From the NCBI GenBank assembly GCA_019695095.1, contig JAIBAQ010000014.1:1-61050 (forward strand): a DNA stretch of 61,050 nt, in the 5' to 3' direction. The translations under genes and the position numbers were made by a program. Below, piece by piece: positions 9,454 to 19,148 of this stretch. Position 1 is the stretch's first letter. Each line of letters starts with the position of its first letter. Below the pieces are notes generated by a model. The model was not told the origin of the DNA, searched no databases, and saw nothing but the letters and a program-made list of their open reading frames with translations. The DNA comes from Candidatus Hydrogenedentota bacterium. GTDB taxonomy: Bacteria; Hydrogenedentota; Hydrogenedentia; Hydrogenedentales; SLHB01.

Positions 9454-10635
9454 TCAGGCAAAGAAATTCTTCCTGACATTCACGCTCAGAATAGTTCCCA
9501 CACACATCATCGTCGTCATTAGAAACGAACCGCCATAGCTCAAGAACGGCAGTGGCAGACCCGTCACGGGCAAGAGATGAAGCGTGATCGCAATGTTCAC
9601 GATAACGTGAAACCCGATGATGGACATACAGCCGATTGCCAATAGGCTGCCTGCAAGGTCCGGACAATCCCGCGCCAACGCAATGCTGCGCAGCATAAAA
9701 AGGGTGTACAACACAAGTACAACAATGCTTCCCACAAATCCGCGCTCTTCCGCGAAGAGCGCGAATATGAAGTCGGTGTGATATTCGGGCAGGAACTTCA
9801 TGTGCGTTTGCGTTCCCTGTCCGAAACCTTTCCCCCACATCTGACCGCTGCCAACGGCAATGGTCGTTTGAATGATCTGATACCCCGCATCCAATTGATA
9901 ATCCGGGTCCGCTTCGGGGGTGACGAACGACTCGATGCGCTTTCGCTGGTGCTCTTTCAGCGGCAGCTTGTCGAGATTGAAGTACGCGAGCGGCAGCACA
10001 ATCGCGCCCGCCAGAAACATCGCAAGAAGATGGCGTTTGCGGCAGCCCGCGACATAAACCATCACAACCGCGATGGGCGACATGACCACCGCGGTCCCGA
10101 GGTCGCCTTGCTTAAGAATGAGAAGGAGTAACACGCCCATGATGGCGAAGGCTAGCATTAGGTATGGAAGCCGCTGTATCCGCTCGCCCACGCGCGGCAA
10201 GTACCACGCCATTGCATAGACCAGGGCAATTTTGCTCAATTCCGACGGCTGGAGGCCGATATATTGGCCGTACCTCAGCCAGTGCTGTCCGCCCATGGCC
10301 GTGTATCCGATGGCGAGCACGAGTACAAGCAACACGATGACGCCTACAAACATGACCGGCGCCAGCGATACCAACGCCCGGTAGTCGACGCAAACGATGC
10401 CGATCGCTACAAAGACACCGAGAATGAAGAACGCCGATTGCTTCACGTAAAACTTTAGATAGAACGGCAAATCGGATGCCGCGCTCATGCTCGCGCTATA
10501 CAGGGTGGTTAACCCGATTCCCACCAATGTAAACGTGAGAATGACCAGAATCCAATCCACGCGCATCAGGTTGCGGTAGTTGAAGGTTCGAATGTGCGAA
10601 TCGAGCAGATCGAGACCTTGCGCTGTTCCGTTCAT
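9454..10635 (-). CDS. rodA: Rod-shape peptidoglycan polymerase RodA
   Basis: A 393-aa SEDS-family membrane protein that polymerises lipid II into glycan strands during side-wall growth together with PBP2. About ten hydrophobic helices are visible. The family signatures GGQHWLRYG, LQPSELSKIALVYAMAWYL, KQGDLGTAVV and the C-terminal GLPLPFLSYGGS are all present. The start codon overlaps the stop of mrdA by four bases (ATGA), which couples the two partners of the elongation machine. Length is normal for RodA, and the mre context separates it from FtsW. Confidence 0.95.
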   Translation of the reverse strand: MNGTAQGLDLLDSHIRTFNYRNLMRVDWILVILTFTLVGIGLTTLYSASMSAASDLPFYLKFYVKQSAFFILGVFVAIGIVCVDYRALVSLAPVMFVGVIVLLVLVLAIGYTAMGGQHWLRYGQYIGLQPSELSKIALVYAMAWYLPRVGERIQRLPYLMLAFAIMGVLLLLILKQGDLGTAVVMSPIAVVMVYVAGCRKRHLLAMFLAGAIVLPLAYFNLDKLPLKEHQRKRIESFVTPEADPDYQLDAGYQIIQTTIAVGSGQMWGKGFGQGTQTHMKFLPEYHTDFIFALFAEERGFVGSIVVLVLYTLFMLRSIALARDCPDLAGSLLAIGCMSIIGFHVIVNIAITLHLLPVTGLPLPFLSYGGSFLMTTMMCVGTILSVNVRKNFFA

Positions 10636-12605
10636 CGGTCAACGTCCTTGCGCGCTAGCGACACAGGCGTTCCCGTTTCCGCGGGCCGAACCCCCTCGGG
10701 TTGATCCCGGTAGAAGTACTCGAAAACCTTCTTCGCCGCGGGAGCCGCAGCGGAACTACCGTGCAAACCGTGCTCGATGATTACACTCACGGCAATGCGC
10801 GGAGTCCGGTCTGTGACGCCGGAGACGAACAACGCGTGATCGCGATATTGGTAGGGAATGTCGTCTTCGTTGGTGTGGTGTGCAGTCATCCCCAGTCGAA
10901 CGACCTGAGCTGTACCTGTTTTACCCAGGATATCCAAGCCTTCTATTCGTGCTTCTTTGCCGGTACCGCTTGGCGCCGAGACCTTCTCCACACATTTGCG
11001 CATGCCTTCCTGCACAATGCGCAGCGTGTTTTCGCTAAACAGCGGCTCCGAAACCTTCGGTCCCAATTCCATATTCACATAGGGCCGTACACGTCGTCCG
11101 CCGTTCAGCACCGTCGCCATCAACACCGCATTCTGCAGCGGCGTCGCCACCACGGATCCTTGTCCGATCGACATGTTCACGGTTTCGCCGTCATACCAGC
11201 GCGACTGCCACGGCTCCGTCTCGCCACGTTCTCGGGCCAGTTGCTTCTTCCATTCCGGCCCGGGTATCAAACCTGTCAACTCACCCGGCAAATCGATGCC
11301 CGTCTTCACGCCCAAGCCAAGCTTGTTTGACCACTCAACCACTTTTTCGGGCCCCAACTTCAAGCCAACGTTGTAGAAAAACACGTCGCACGAATAGGCT
11401 AGCGCATCGACAACATTGACGCCGCCGTGCCCGCCATACTTGAGCCGCCAACACCGCCAGGGGCGCGACACGCCCGGCAGATAAAACTTGCCGTTGCAGC
11501 CATATGACGAGTGCTCGTTGATGACGCCCTCTTCCAATCCTGCTATCGCCAGCGCCACCTTGAACACGGAACCGGGGGGATAGTGATACTGAAACGCCCT
11601 GCTCAGCGTAGGCTTCATCTTGTCGTCCAAGACTTCCGCAACCAGTCTGCCGCGGTCGGGACTGCTGGTCGCGAAGACATTTGGATCGTATCCGGGGGTG
11701 CTGGCCATTGCCAGCGCCTCGCCCGTGTCCGCATTCAGTACAACAATGGCCCCGATGTCGCTGCCGAGGATCTTCTCGCACTCGCGCTGCAATCCCATAT
11801 CGAGGGTAGTGAAGATATTGCCGCCCGGCACCGGTTCCTTACGCGGCTCAAGTTCGTCCAGCCTGCGGCCCTTGCTATCGCGCTCGATGTACGGCACGCC
11901 GCGACTATCGGTGAGCAATTGCGGTACGCTGCCGTTGTAGCGGCTCACGATCATTGCGCCGTCGTATCCCTTCAGCATGTCTTCGTATGCCATCTCGAGG
12001 CCTGCGCGGCCAACGATATCGCCAATCCGGTAACGCGGTTTGCGCGACTCCAGCTCTTCTTCCGTGATTTCGTTGAACCAACCCAGGATTTGTCCCGCGC
12101 TCTCGTTGTAGTAATAGCGGCGCTGCGGGCGCGCCACCGAATACACGCCCTGCAATGCAAATGACAGTTCTTCGACTCGGTTCAATTCCGAGCGCGGAAT
12201 GTCGCGTTTTACTAAGATTTGCTTGAAGGGCACCTTGCGATCGATTGCCGTCTTGATGTCTTTCAGCAGTGCATCGCCGTCGATGTTGATGAGTTGCGCG
12301 AGCCGTGAGCAGACGCCTTCCGGATCTTTCACCATGGCAGGCGTCAGTACGAGATCGCATGCGGCCCGGTTATCCGCGAGCACGACTTCGCGATCGCGCC
12401 CAAAGATCATGCCGCGAGGCGCCTTGAGCAGTTCGAAATCGACCCAGTTGTTCTTGGCCTGATCGGCATACTCCTGACCATGAATGAGCTGCATGTCCCA
12501 CAGGCGCAGCGCGAGTATGCTCATCAGCACGATCACGCCCACGGTGAGTCCCGTGAGACGATTGTCGAGTCCTTCGAATCGCTTCTTCGATGTGGATGTT
12601 GGCAT
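10632..12605 (-). CDS. mrdA: Penicillin-binding protein 2 (peptidoglycan transpeptidase)
   Basis: A 657-aa class B penicillin-binding protein that crosslinks side-wall peptidoglycan with RodA. One transmembrane helix lies at residues 16-36. A PBP dimerisation domain covers about 50-250, and the transpeptidase domain follows with the SxxK nucleophile in PGSVFK (about 343), a S-C-D motif (AYSCDVF) at the usual SxN position, and KTG in LGKTGTAQV (about 560). Two cysteines in HSSYGCNGKFYLPG and SRPWRCW match the PBP2 family. The start is immediately adjacent to the mreD stop with no gap. Confidence 0.95.
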   Translation of the reverse strand: MPTSTSKKRFEGLDNRLTGLTVGVIVLMSILALRLWDMQLIHGQEYADQAKNNWVDFELLKAPRGMIFGRDREVVLADNRAACDLVLTPAMVKDPEGVCSRLAQLINIDGDALLKDIKTAIDRKVPFKQILVKRDIPRSELNRVEELSFALQGVYSVARPQRRYYYNESAGQILGWFNEITEEELESRKPRYRIGDIVGRAGLEMAYEDMLKGYDGAMIVSRYNGSVPQLLTDSRGVPYIERDSKGRRLDELEPRKEPVPGGNIFTTLDMGLQRECEKILGSDIGAIVVLNADTGEALAMASTPGYDPNVFATSSPDRGRLVAEVLDDKMKPTLSRAFQYHYPPGSVFKVALAIAGLEEGVINEHSSYGCNGKFYLPGVSRPWRCWRLKYGGHGGVNVVDALAYSCDVFFYNVGLKLGPEKVVEWSNKLGLGVKTGIDLPGELTGLIPGPEWKKQLARERGETEPWQSRWYDGETVNMSIGQGSVVATPLQNAVLMATVLNGGRRVRPYVNMELGPKVSEPLFSENTLRIVQEGMRKCVEKVSAPSGTGKEARIEGLDILGKTGTAQVVRLGMTAHHTNEDDIPYQYRDHALFVSGVTDRTPRIAVSVIIEHGLHGSSAAAPAAKKVFEYFYRDQPEGVRPAETGTPVSLARKDVDR

Positions 12606-13115
12606 CTACACGGTCCCTCCATGCACGGCCCAGTCTTCGCGCCCAAACGAAAAATCGAGCACAAAGAACAACACCGGCGTGAACAGCGCTGAATAGAACG
12701 CCCCCGGCACCACGCGCGCCGCGATGTCATGCATCGCGCCAATACCGGGATCCTGCACATACGCCACCATGGTCGAAATCAATCCGAACGCCAAGCCGGA
12801 CAGAAACACGAGTCCGGCTTTTACCGCGGGATGTTCCGTGGCAAGGCGAGCGGAAATGCGCCCGACAAGATAACCCACGATTACATAGCAGAGCACGTGG
12901 TGCCCCAACACGGCATTACTGGCCACATCGTTGAACAATCCGCCGAGCAGGCCCGTGAACATGGCCCTCTCGGGGCCGTTCATGACGCCGAAGTACACGA
13001 CGAGCAGCAGGGTCAAGTTGGGCACAACATCCATCACGCGAATGACGTCAACCCACGTCGTTTCCAACAACGACGCGGCGATCACGGCCACTGCCCAATA
13101 GAAGTTTCTGCGCAT
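12606..13115 (-). CDS. mreD: Rod shape-determining membrane protein MreD
   Basis: A 169-aa integral membrane protein with five to six hydrophobic helices. MreD is part of the elongasome and links MreC, MreB and the synthases. Sequence is poorly conserved in this family, so the call rests on length, hydrophobic pattern (TLLLVVYFGVMNGPERAMFTGLLGGLFNDVAS resembles MreD loops) and position between mreC and mrdA. A GGAGAG site precedes the ATG. Confidence 0.9.
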   Translation of the reverse strand: MRRNFYWAVAVIAASLLETTWVDVIRVMDVVPNLTLLLVVYFGVMNGPERAMFTGLLGGLFNDVASNAVLGHHVLCYVIVGYLVGRISARLATEHPAVKAGLVFLSGLAFGLISTMVAYVQDPGIGAMHDIAARVVPGAFYSALFTPVLFFVLDFSFGREDWAVHGGTV

Positions 13116-13132
13116 CGTCTCTCCGTGGCCGG

Positions 13133-14077
13133 TTAAGGAGCGAACCGCTCCTGAATCGACCGCTCATCCGGCATGGCAAATGCCATGTGCTCAATGGTAT
13201 CTGGCGGCGCTTGCCCGACCATTTCCGCAAGTCTCGGTTGAGCGCGCGCAACCAAAAACAACTCATCTATCGCGTATGGGTTTGCGTAGGGCTCCACATA
13301 CGCCACCTGAAACAGCGATCCGCCCTTCTGCAAATCCACGATCTTCCCGATCCGGTATTCGCTTGGGAAGATTCCACTGCCTCGCGTCAAGACCTCGTCG
13401 CCAATGCGGACGACGTCCTTCGCATCAATATACTCCAACTTACAGAGTGGACCGAAGTCCTTGCCGCTGCCGTGGACCGTCGCCCACACTCTCCGGTCGC
13501 GGCCTATTATCGCGCCGATCTTGCAGAAGTCGCTGTGCAACGTTGCCACGTATGACAGCGCCGGCTCCACCTCGGTCACAATGCCCACAACGCCATCGGG
13601 CGTCATGGCGCACATGGCCTCTTTCACGCCATGAATTGAGCCGCGGTTGATGATCAATACGCCGGCCCTGTTGGAAATGATCTCCGCGGACACCGATACG
13701 ACTTCCGCGGGCTTCAGCGACAATCGAGGCTGGGATTGCTCGAACTCAAGCATGCGGCGCAGGCGCTGGTTTTCGGCTTCGAGCGCATCTCGGTCCGCAA
13801 TGCGCGGCGTCAACGCGCCGATCTCTTCTCGAAGATGAAATGCCTCCGAGCGCGCGGAACTGTAGGCCGTCACAAAGCCGGTCACGTAGGAGAAGGAATT
13901 CTCGATATGGTTCATGGCCTGCCAGAACGGATAGGCGACGACAGATACGGTCGTCTTGATGCCGCGCGTTACAAGATTGCCGCGCTGTCCTGAAGCAAGG
14001 GACATGAGAGACAAGAGTACCAGGATTGCCAGAATTACAGTGGGCCGTTGCTCGCTTATGCGTCGGGAAAGCGACAA
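13133..14077 (-). CDS. mreC: Rod shape-determining protein MreC
   Basis: A 314-aa periplasmic scaffold protein of the elongation machine. One transmembrane segment (about residues 13-30) is followed by a coiled coil (about 65-110, REEIGALTPRIADRDALEAENQRLRRML) and two beta domains with the typical NRGSIHGVKEAMCAMTPDGVVGIV and TRGSGIFPSEYRIGKIV. The start is TTG at 14077, four bases beyond the mreB stop. No ATG is available near it, so a weak start and coupling to mreB are likely. Confidence 0.94.
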   Translation of the reverse strand: MSLSRRISEQRPTVILAILVLLSLMSLASGQRGNLVTRGIKTTVSVVAYPFWQAMNHIENSFSYVTGFVTAYSSARSEAFHLREEIGALTPRIADRDALEAENQRLRRMLEFEQSQPRLSLKPAEVVSVSAEIISNRAGVLIINRGSIHGVKEAMCAMTPDGVVGIVTEVEPALSYVATLHSDFCKIGAIIGRDRRVWATVHGSGKDFGPLCKLEYIDAKDVVRIGDEVLTRGSGIFPSEYRIGKIVDLQKGGSLFQVAYVEPYANPYAIDELFLVARAQPRLAEMVGQAPPDTIEHMAFAMPDERSIQERFAP

Positions 14078-14080
14078 TGC

Positions 14081-15106
14081 TTACACTTCTTCGTCTTTGA
14101 AATGACGGATCCCTTCCAGGTACTTGCCTGTGCCCAGCACGACGGCCGTCAGCGGATCTTCCGCGACTGTCACGTGCAAGCCTGTCTCTTTCGCAATCAA
14201 CTGGTCGAGACCGCGCAACAATGCGCCGCCTCCCGCCAGCACGACGCCGCGATCGAAAATATCCGCGGACAATTCCGGCGGCGTGCGCTCCAACGTTACG
14301 CGCACGGCGTTGACCATGGAGGAAACAGGTTCGCGCAACGCTTCGCGAATTTCCTCGGACGTGATGGTCAGTATCTTGGGCAGGCCCATTACCTGGTCGC
14401 GCCCTTTGACCTGCATCTCCATTTCTTCTTTCAACGGAAACGCAGAACCTATTGCAATCTTGATCTCTTCCGCGGTGCGCTCGCCAACCATCATGTTGTA
14501 CGTGCGCTTCAGATGCTGAATGACGGCCTGATCCATTTCGTCGCCCGCAACGCGCACCGAATTCACGTGCACGATGCCGCCGAGCGAAATCACCGCAACT
14601 TCCGTCGTGCCGCCGCCGATATCCACAATCATGCAGCCCTGAGGCTCTTGCACGGGAAGCCCCGCGCCAATTGCCGCAGCCATCGGCTCCTCGATCGTGA
14701 AGACTTTTTTCGCGCCGGCCTGCATTGCGCTTTCGGTCACAGCGCGCTTCTCAACGGCTGTAATTCCTGAGGGGACGCAAATCGCCACACGCGGCATCAC
14801 GAGCCTGCGTCGGTTGTGAACTTTCTGAATGAAATACCGAAGCATCGCTTCGGTCGTGTCGAAGTCGGCGATCACACCGTCCTTCATCGGACGAATAGCC
14901 ACGATGTTGCCGGGCGTGCGCCCGATCATGCTCTTGCCTTCGTTGCCGACCGCGCGCACCTTTCCCGTGTCCTTGTTGATCGCGACTACGGAAGGTTCGC
15001 TGAGGACTATGCCTTGGCCCTTAACATAGACCAAGGTGTTCGCTGTGCCGAGGTCGATTCCCATGTCATGCGAGAAGAGACCCGGCAACCAATTCAAGAT
15101 TCGCAC
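14081..15106 (-). CDS. mreB: Actin-like rod shape protein MreB
   Basis: A 341-aa actin homologue that forms membrane-associated filaments and directs side-wall synthesis. Nucleotide-binding motifs are clear: [15 protein letters not shown] (phosphate 1), [17 protein letters not shown] (phosphate 2) and [13 protein letters not shown] (adenosine). The N-terminus [16 protein letters not shown] includes a short amphipathic segment that could bind membrane. I prefer the GTG at 15106 over the GTG at 15115 because AAGGGG then lies at the normal distance. It heads the mreB-mreC-mreD-mrdA-rodA-rng operon. Confidence 0.96.
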   Translation of the reverse strand: MRILNWLPGLFSHDMGIDLGTANTLVYVKGQGIVLSEPSVVAINKDTGKVRAVGNEGKSMIGRTPGNIVAIRPMKDGVIADFDTTEAMLRYFIQKVHNRRRLVMPRVAICVPSGITAVEKRAVTESAMQAGAKKVFTIEEPMAAAIGAGLPVQEPQGCMIVDIGGGTTEVAVISLGGIVHVNSVRVAGDEMDQAVIQHLKRTYNMMVGERTAEEIKIAIGSAFPLKEEMEMQVKGRDQVMGLPKILTITSEEIREALREPVSSMVNAVRVTLERTPPELSADIFDRGVVLAGGGALLRGLDQLIAKETGLHVTVAEDPLTAVVLGTGKYLEGIRHFKDEEV

Positions 15107-15201
15107 AAATACCACCCCTTAAGCGGACGGATTAGGTTCCTACCGCGGAGCACCTCGTAACTGAAAGTAGTTTATAGACTTACCCGCTGTGAAGCCCGCG
15201 G

Positions 15202-15207
15202 ATTATA
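15202..15207 (-). promoter_or_regulatory. Extended -10 promoter for the mre operon
   Basis: On the minus strand the sequence reads TTTTGCTATAAT: a perfect -10 preceded by the TGn extension. No good -35 is present, as expected for an extended -10 promoter. The predicted leader to mreB is about 90 bases. Confidence 0.5.
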
Positions 15208-15234
15208 GCAAAACCCTTCCAGCAATTCCATAGT

Positions 15235-15316
15235 CCGCAATTTGCATCGGCGCGATGGAGCGCCGGCGCAAATTGCTCACGTGCAAGACTTTGAGGCTAT
15301 GCCATGAGGATTTATT
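15235..15316 (+). repeat. Dispersed hairpin repeat, copy B
   Basis: The best-formed copy: GCAATTTGC, CGGCGC, a short loop, GCGCCG and GCAAATTGC can pair. The conserved tail continues to GAGGCTATGCCATGAGGATTT, which is shared with copy D at 53.4 kb. It lies just upstream of the mreB promoter, in the spacer between mreB and the large proline-rich gene. Confidence 0.75.
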
Positions 15317-15501
15317 GCGAACATACTCTGTCTTGGGAGAGCCGCTTTTCTTTTCGCCACAAGTCTCGCAAGCACGTCGAGTCTGCGAGAATCGATGTCC
15401 CGAGGTGGATGCCATGCCGATGGGCAGGAGTGAAAACAACGGTCCGGCACATGAACACCCGGTGAGGCGAAAGCGCGACACCCGCCTAGGAACCGAGCGG
15501 C

Positions 15502-18183
15502 TTAGGTTGCGGAAGTGACCCGGGTCAGCGACTCCGTGTTGAACAGGTCCACTTCCAGGAGCGCCTCGTAGGCCGCCGATACCAGCGACTCCCAGACCAG
15601 CCACTCGTCCTGAGCGTGCTCAAAGATGCGGCGAATGGCCATGTGATCCTTCAGGGCTCCGATGCGCTTCACCATCATCGCGCGCAGGAGATAGTAAATA
15701 TGGTCCGTAGCCGCGGGTTCATCCGCCGCGATGTCACGCTCCTTATCCGCTAGCGCTTCGTATTCCGCGCGCTTCGGCTTCAGAAGCATATACAGGGCCA
15801 CCAGCGCCTGCTGACCTTTCGTGCTCCACAACGGCGACTCTTCCGCATTCAGCAGTATCACTTCGATTTCGGATGTGGACCCCCCTCGAACAAGTTTCGC
15901 CACCTCCGTAAGGGCAAGTATCGCGTAGTACTTCATCGCGAGGAAATCGTCGAGGGCTTCGGCCTTTTGAAGGTGTCGCAATACAATTATTTCGCGCGCA
16001 AAAGGCCCGCCATAGCGCTCCAGATACGCACGGATCAGGTAATATTGCCGCCGCACTTCATACGGTTCGTGACTTGCACGTTCCATCCACGCGGAATACT
16101 GATTGGGCGTGTCTCGCGTGGTCGCCGGCAACGCAAGCGCCCCGCTATACGGTTTCGTTCGAGACGCCTCTCGCGTCTCCGATTCGACTAGCATGCCTCC
16201 GGTTACGTCGCTCTGCGAACTGGCAAACACCGCCTCCGCTTCCGCGTTCGGGCGATACGGTCTTCGACCTTGCTCCGCTTCGACGCTGCGTCGCGCCACC
16301 GGCAGGACAACGGGGCCGTCCCAATCCGCGGGTGGTGTGGTCGGAACGGACGGAACCCTGAGGGGCTCCACAACGCGCGGAGGCTTGTTCTCAACCGGCG
16401 TGGCCGCGGCTCGGCCGACGACTTCTTCCTGCGGCTCTGCCAACGGTCGGCGCTCGATGATTGGAGGAACCTTCCACGCCTCCCCGGGTCGAAGCTTCGG
16501 ACGGATCCCCGCCGCGCCGGCAGACTCTTGGGCCGATTCACGTTCTTGTTCCGCTTCAATAGAGGGCGTCGCAGGCTCCGCCACAACACTCTGGCGCGAC
16601 TGCCATCCGGTTGTCGAGCGCTCACCTGGAACAAACGACCAGCGCGGCTGAGAGACCGCCGATCCGCTGTCCAAGCTGCCTGTTTCGCTTGTACCCGCGC
16701 TGGATCCGCCACGCATGCGGTCGCCCGTTTCAATCACGCGCCGCCGCACGTCGCGAGGCGACGGCCGGCCTATTTCCTGCGGCCTGCCCGACTCTTCTTT
16801 GGCCCGAGCCTGAATTCGTTGCAGCGCACTTGCTGCGGGCGAAGGCGCTGTCCGCGGAGGTGGCGCAACTCGCTTGATTCGCTGGGACAAGGGCGTAAAG
16901 GGCAGGGATTCACCTTCAGACGTCTCAACGACCGGCGCCGGAATGGGTTCTACCGGTACGGCTGGAACAGGAATCGCCTGCACAGTCTCCGGGGGGGCAA
17001 CAGGAATTGCCGGTTGTACCGGAGGCGTCTCGTAGATTACTTGCGCGACGGGAATCGCCGCAGGAGGCGGCTCCTGCGCAACATGCAATTGCCAGGCAGC
17101 GGCTGGCGTGGCCACCGGCCGTATCCACTCGGCGGGGGGCTCGGGAGCCAATGGCACGGCTGCGACAGCCGGCATCACCGGAGGCGGCGCTGGCGGCGGA
17201 GTGGGCTGTGGCGCGGCGGCAACTTGCGGAGCAGGCGCCTCGGGAGGCGGCCCCAAAGTAGTTGCCGGTGCTTGTTTCGGCAACTCGGGCGGCGGGAACT
17301 CCGCGAACTCCTTGTGCAAGTCCGGCATGACTTCCGGCAACGGTGATTCCATTTCCTCCGAAGCCAGTGGCACGCCATCCACCGAATCCAGCTCTACGTC
17401 ATCATTTGAGGCGAAAGCCGCTTGCGCGCCTTCGATCATCTCTTGGGCTTGATCTTCCGTCAACTCGCCTAATCGAACTCGCGCCTTCAATGCCCGCTTG
17501 CTCAAGGGCCGGTTCTTGCTCTGCCGTTCCAGCTTCGGCCCAATTCGACGCACATGCCGTACGTTGACGCGAGGCCTCGAAGCGCTTCCCGGCTCTGCGG
17601 TATCGACTTCGTCGTCGGTCCTTTCGAGCCCGGCGGATTCGAAATGCTCCACGGGTTCCATTGAAGCGTCCTCGACGGAGGCCACTTCAACGACCAATTC
17701 GGACAAATCCTCTGCTTCTGCCTCCGGCTCGGCCGGTACCGCAGTTGGCATTGAGTCCGGCACCGTTGTCTCATCAGCGCGCTCAAAATAAAACGGTTGC
17801 GCGCCGGTCTCGGCTGAATCGGTTTGCGCTGGCTGGACGACTTCAATGACGGGAATCGGTTCTGGCGATGGCGGTACCGGAGGTGCGGGTGGTGGCGGTG
17901 ACGACTCCGGCGCTTGCACCATTGCTTGATGTGTGACCGGCGGCTGCACATAGGATCGCTCGGCATCTGGCGGCTGCGTCGCGGGCGCCGGTGCGGGCGC
18001 ACTCGATGCCTGAGTCATTTGATGCGCTAAATCCAGAAGGCGATCAATTTGAAAGTAGCGATCGCGTAATCGTTGACGCTCTTCAGGGTCAGTCACCGTC
18101 TCAAACCGGACACGGATCTCCCCCGCTTCCTGCAACAATTGCGAAGCGATTTGGGTCCAGTCACTCGGTTCGGTTTGCGTCAT
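15502..18183 (-). CDS. Large proline-rich protein with helical ends, unknown function
   Basis: An 893-aa protein that I cannot assign. Residues 1-60 are predicted helical (DPEERQRLRDRYFQIDRLLDLAHQM). A very long disordered middle (about 60-690) is rich in Pro, Ala, Glu and Val with many APPPxP and EPxP runs and repeated P-V-x-P motifs. The last 200 residues are ordered and helical (REIIVLRHLQKAEALDDFLAMKYYA, then IYYLLRAMMVKRIGALKD). There is no signal peptide or membrane segment, so it is probably cytoplasmic. The overall plan, two folded ends joined by a flexible linker, resembles scaffold or adaptor proteins. It sits upstream of mreB on the same strand but is separated by about 395 bases and a repeat. 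A link to the cytoskeleton is only a position-based guess. Confidence 0.6.
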   Translation of the reverse strand: MTQTEPSDWTQIASQLLQEAGEIRVRFETVTDPEERQRLRDRYFQIDRLLDLAHQMTQASSAPAPAPATQPPDAERSYVQPPVTHQAMVQAPESSPPPPAPPVPPSPEPIPVIEVVQPAQTDSAETGAQPFYFERADETTVPDSMPTAVPAEPEAEAEDLSELVVEVASVEDASMEPVEHFESAGLERTDDEVDTAEPGSASRPRVNVRHVRRIGPKLERQSKNRPLSKRALKARVRLGELTEDQAQEMIEGAQAAFASNDDVELDSVDGVPLASEEMESPLPEVMPDLHKEFAEFPPPELPKQAPATTLGPPPEAPAPQVAAAPQPTPPPAPPPVMPAVAAVPLAPEPPAEWIRPVATPAAAWQLHVAQEPPPAAIPVAQVIYETPPVQPAIPVAPPETVQAIPVPAVPVEPIPAPVVETSEGESLPFTPLSQRIKRVAPPPRTAPSPAASALQRIQARAKEESGRPQEIGRPSPRDVRRRVIETGDRMRGGSSAGTSETGSLDSGSAVSQPRWSFVPGERSTTGWQSRQSVVAEPATPSIEAEQERESAQESAGAAGIRPKLRPGEAWKVPPIIERRPLAEPQEEVVGRAAATPVENKPPRVVEPLRVPSVPTTPPADWDGPVVLPVARRSVEAEQGRRPYRPNAEAEAVFASSQSDVTGGMLVESETREASRTKPYSGALALPATTRDTPNQYSAWMERASHEPYEVRRQYYLIRAYLERYGGPFAREIIVLRHLQKAEALDDFLAMKYYAILALTEVAKLVRGGSTSEIEVILLNAEESPLWSTKGQQALVALYMLLKPKRAEYEALADKERDIAADEPAATDHIYYLLRAMMVKRIGALKDHMAIRRIFEHAQDEWLVWESLVSAAYEALLEVDLFNTESLTRVTSAT

Positions 18184-18625
18184 CCCACCGCGACCTCATC
18201 CCCGGAATCAAACCAGTACATATAAGTGCAGTAATACCAGTACCTTGCTTTTCTGTCGGAGTACAGCCCACAAGCTTCATCAACCTCCCGGCAAGCCAGA
18301 CACGGTCTGCCCTGGGATCCAAACAGACTCTCCCGACTGGCAGGAGAATATCGCCGGAGCGTTGCCAGGTCGATTGGACCTCACCTCCAAAATGTCACAG
18401 AGGTGATTATAGTGAAAACAGAGCCATTTTGGCAACCACGAACGCGGATTTTTTCTGCCAATTGGGTTGTTGACAGCAAAAAGGACGGGGTTCTGTGGGC
18501 AAGTCTTCCTATCCGACTCGGAACTTGTCCTGTTAATCCGTCGTTTTCTTCCGGTTTTGGTTTGTACCGGAAGACTGCAAGGCTGTAAGGACGCGTTATT
18601 TGCGTCCGAGGTGGGTTTTAGCGGC
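18184..18625. other. Divergent intergenic region
   Basis: Between the proline-rich gene (minus) and the small membrane protein (plus). It must hold both promoters, but I see no strong consensus pair. A short GGACGC...GCGTCC hairpin lies near 18590-18608. No gene is supported. Confidence 0.4.
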
Positions 18626-18997
18626 GTGTTTCGTACGCATTCCAGGCTAACGCATCTCTTAGCGCTACTTTTGGTGGCGTTTTATGTCGTTGCGTCCGGG
18701 CGTACGCTTGTTCCCGGCTTGTGCGCCACCCAACGTGCGCAACAGTCTTCGTGTTGCGCCAAAGCCGACTCCGAGACTCAGGGCTCCCCTGAATCGGTAC
18801 ATGCGCCGCGCCCCAAACACCCTCCGTGCGGGTTGTGCCACTTGGTGCTGTCGGCGGTTACCCCTACCGCCATAGCCGTCTTGGCGGTCATGGCGTCCCC
18901 CGGTTACTTCGTGGCCCCTACCCTGAGCGACAGGAGTGTCTCCGCCGAGGTTTGTACCCTCTCCCGCCCCCGCGATCCTCCCATTTCGATCCTCTAG
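18626..18997 (+). CDS. Small Cys-containing membrane or exported protein (DUF2946-like pattern)
   Basis: A protein of about 123 aa. The proposed GTG at 18626 follows GAGGTGG; longer versions from 18611 or 18467 are possible. A hydrophobic segment opens it (LTHLLALLLVAFYVVASGRTL), then comes a Cys pair (SSCCAKAD), a Pro/Lys linker (HAPRPKHPPCGLCH) and a second hydrophobic segment (LVLSAVTPTAIAVLAVMA). The signal helix followed by H-x-P-C-x-x-C-H is reminiscent of small DUF2946-type proteins linked to copper, but the match is weak. It precedes the pilin-like gene by about 150 bases on the same strand. Confidence 0.4.
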   Translation: MFRTHSRLTHLLALLLVAFYVVASGRTLVPGLCATQRAQQSSCCAKADSETQGSPESVHAPRPKHPPCGLCHLVLSAVTPTAIAVLAVMASPGYFVAPTLSDRSVSAEVCTLSRPRDPPISIL

Positions 18998-19148
18998 CAC
19001 ACGAAGACCGCCTATTAGCCGCAACTGCCTCATCCGATACGGTTGAGGCCTGTACCATCGTGACCAGGTATAAGGACCGGCTCAAAGCCAATTAGCCGAT
19101 AACCCGGACGGGAGATCCCCGTGCCCGGATTCGTTTAGGAGAAGTATT

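Noticed and set aside
15255-15518. Short frames over hairpin repeat copies B and D that translate similarly (LLTCKTL)
   Set aside because: The similarity is explained by the shared DNA repeat; the frames differ beyond it and lack start signals.
16270-17346. Plus-strand frame of 358 codons inside the proline-rich gene
   Set aside because: Arg/Gly-rich translation typical of the opposite strand of a Pro/Ala-rich gene; no start signal.
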